Assembly: GCA_027924645.1 (NCBI GenBank)
Contig: BSBN01000233.1
Location: forward strand, 8,698,501 to 8,762,500
Direction: 5' to 3'
DNA: 64,000 nt
Origin: Cunninghamia lanceolata
Taxonomy: Eukaryota; Streptophyta; Pinopsida; Cupressales; Cupressaceae
The position numbers and the translations under genes were made by a program. Shown piece after piece: positions 62,659-64,000 of the stretch (position 1 is the stretch's first letter; every line of letters starts with the position of its first letter). The notes under the pieces were generated by a model. It worked only from the letters and a program-made list of their open reading frames with translations, searched no databases and was not told where the DNA came from.

Positions 62659-64000
62659 TAAGTGTTATTTATTGTTTTTATGTCTTTCATGGTAGTCATT
62701 ATTGTTTTAACACACAGATGCAAGTAAGTACTATTCAAGTAAGTTGTTTTAATTCTATTTGAAGGAAAACCCACCAATATGATTTACTTTAAAGGATATA
62801 ACTCTAGAGAGATACCAATAAATGTAAGTCACTTAAAGGGAATTACATCAACTTCTATTAGAAACCAATTAAAAGCATCCACACAATGGCAGTAAATGTG
62901 CCTTTATAAATCTATTGATTTGAATAACTGGAAATAGCCAATATGGAGACAATCTAACAATTTATGAACTTGAATATTAATAGAAAATTAGAATACCATA
63001 CATATCCACAAATTTAACCATCCTTGCCCATTATAATATTAAATTATCATAGAAGTGTAATGTCTTGAATCTAAAATATGATTGGATAGATAATATTGGA
63101 ATATATAAATTGTCTTGCTGAAAGATGATGATTGTCTAGGCCTTGGGTTCCCTTATAAATATGGGAAGCAACAAGCTTCAGGCTTGAACCAACACAACTG
63201 TTCATAAATCACATCCTCTTGTAACTAAACATGTTTAATAAAGAAAAATTAAAGGCATAAGCAAGTTAACCAAGATCTCAATCTGTTAGTCATCATAGAG
63301 CACCTGTGACCTTAGGCCTGGCAAGGTACTCATCTCCATGTTGTAGTATCTATTAAGTGTGTTGTTCCCCTGTCTATTATTGGAAAAAATTGTTAAAATT
63401 TTGTCCTTGTTCTCCATGTTGACACCATCAAAATTGCTCGTTGCACATCAATCTTTCAAGTATGTCTTCTCAGACTTATAGAATGTAAGGTCACTAGGTC
63501 ATTTGAATTCCTAAATTTGGAGGAGATTGGTCTGATGGTCCTTCCATCTTTTATCCATCATAGCTTTAACATTAATTACAAATTTTCCATATCCTGCATC
63601 TAGGGCTATGACCCTATCCAAAATCACGTTAAAGCTCAAAGTATCTATATCCTACTCCTTTTTCAAGAATTCCATAACCACAGACACTGTTGTTCTAAAT
63701 TCTGCCTTCCAAGTATCAAGGCCTTTAACTAGTTTGTTTTCCTCTATCAAAATAGAGGGGATAAATTGATGCTTGAAAGTAGAAAAAGATTCAAGTCTAG
63801 CCTGCATCCTTTTCTCTTCACTACTGGCATATTGATGCTCTTCAATGATCATATTCACCATCTTCTCTGTGGGCTTCAATTAAGCATGAGCATCAGAATT
63901 TCTTTGAAGTATCCTACAAAGCATGACTAAATTGTACAAGGAAGGCTGCCATTTCTAGTACAGTGGCTCCAAAATAGAAAAGTTTGCTTGCAATTGTTTA
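62659..64000 (-). other. Continuation of the CACTA or neighbouring sequence, with a decayed minus-strand frame
   Basis: The first part looks like an intron (TAAGTG start, AT-rich). From about 63880 down to 63200 the minus strand has coding character: KPTEKMVNMIIEEHQYASSE, KGLDTWKAEFRTTVSVVMEF, then, past a stop, LSFNVILDRVIALDAGYGKF and NVKAMMDKRWKDHQTNLLQI. Stops occur near 63650 and 63510. I recognise no family. No CACTA right terminus is seen. It may belong to a further insertion or to the decayed host sequence. Confidence 0.4.

Larger units (their letters stand above)
16577..64000 (+). mobile_element. CACTA (En/Spm) DNA transposon, filled with nested insertions; right end not seen
   Basis: The left terminus CACTAGTACAAATATGGC at 16577 is followed by subterminal repeats. 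A Tnp2-type transposase pseudogene (25793-28844) and a second gene of the plant En/Spm type (53394-56164) follow in the same orientation. Removing the LARD (17734-25792), the LINE (29564 to about 53250) and the gag-only element (56165-62653) brings these pieces into the usual CACTA order. I found no matching right terminus (expected GCCATATTTGTACTAGTG) in 62654-64000, so it should lie beyond the window. The 3-bp target duplication would be CTA at 16574-16576. Gene order and termini support the call; the right boundary is inference. Confidence 0.8.

Noticed and set aside
1..64000. CRISPR arrays, bacterial operons, phage genes or plasmid origins.
   Set aside because: No regular spacer-repeat arrays, no bacterial gene order, and all recognised families are plant transposable elements.

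Overview
This window looks like nuclear DNA from a plant with a large, transposon-filled genome. A seed plant, possibly a gymnosperm, fits best, but that is inference. I see no ordinary host gene, no bacterial signal (operons, ribosome binding sites, CRISPR) and no intact tRNA or rRNA gene. Almost every base can be assigned to a transposable element or its decayed remains. Elements identified: two Ty1/copia elements, three gypsy-type gag-bearing elements or remnants, one gag-only terminal-repeat element (TR-GAG type), two large non-autonomous LTR elements (LARD type), an L1-type LINE and a CACTA (En/Spm) DNA transposon. All polymerase genes carry stops or frameshifts. The most intact reading frame is the 516-codon gag at 58537-60087.

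Left part (1-16576). Copia element 1 occupies 1-6924; its 5' LTR is cut by the window edge. It sits inside the 5' LTR of a decayed gypsy element (gypsy A, 6925-11734). A low-complexity, AT-rich stretch follows (11735-14930) and contains an inverted pair of 5S-rRNA-like segments. A second decayed gypsy gag (gypsy B, 14930-16573) comes next.

Main nest (16577-64000). A CACTA transposon begins at 16577 inside the gypsy B gag. Its own sequence is visible in four pieces: 16577-17733 (terminal and subterminal repeats, minisatellite), 25793-29563 (Tnp2 transposase pseudogene), about 53250-56164 (second CACTA gene) and probably 62654 onward. The gaps between the pieces are insertions: a minus-strand LARD with a G-patch ORF (17734-25792), a minus-strand LINE (29564 to about 53250) and a gag-only LTR element (56165-62653). 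The LINE is itself split twice, by gypsy C (31704-36850, target-site duplication GATAT) and by a second LARD (41329-52084, duplication CCTTG). That second LARD is split by copia element 2 (42030-49320, duplication TTTAG). The deepest point is therefore five levels: gypsy B > CACTA > LINE > LARD > copia 2. Exact target-site duplications support four of the insertions.

Points of most interest: (1) a tRNA-Arg-like sequence lying directly against the 3' LTR of the gag-only element, where a polypurine tract is expected, and of the same tRNA family as its primer-binding site; (2) five palindromic TGACGTCA motifs in that element's LTR; (3) a LINE with a third reading frame downstream of ORF2, joined by overlapping stop/start codons; (4) an insertion exactly at an apparent exon/intron junction; (5) a 5S-rRNA-like inverted repeat. 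No database or alignment could be run, so all family names rest on motifs recognised by eye.
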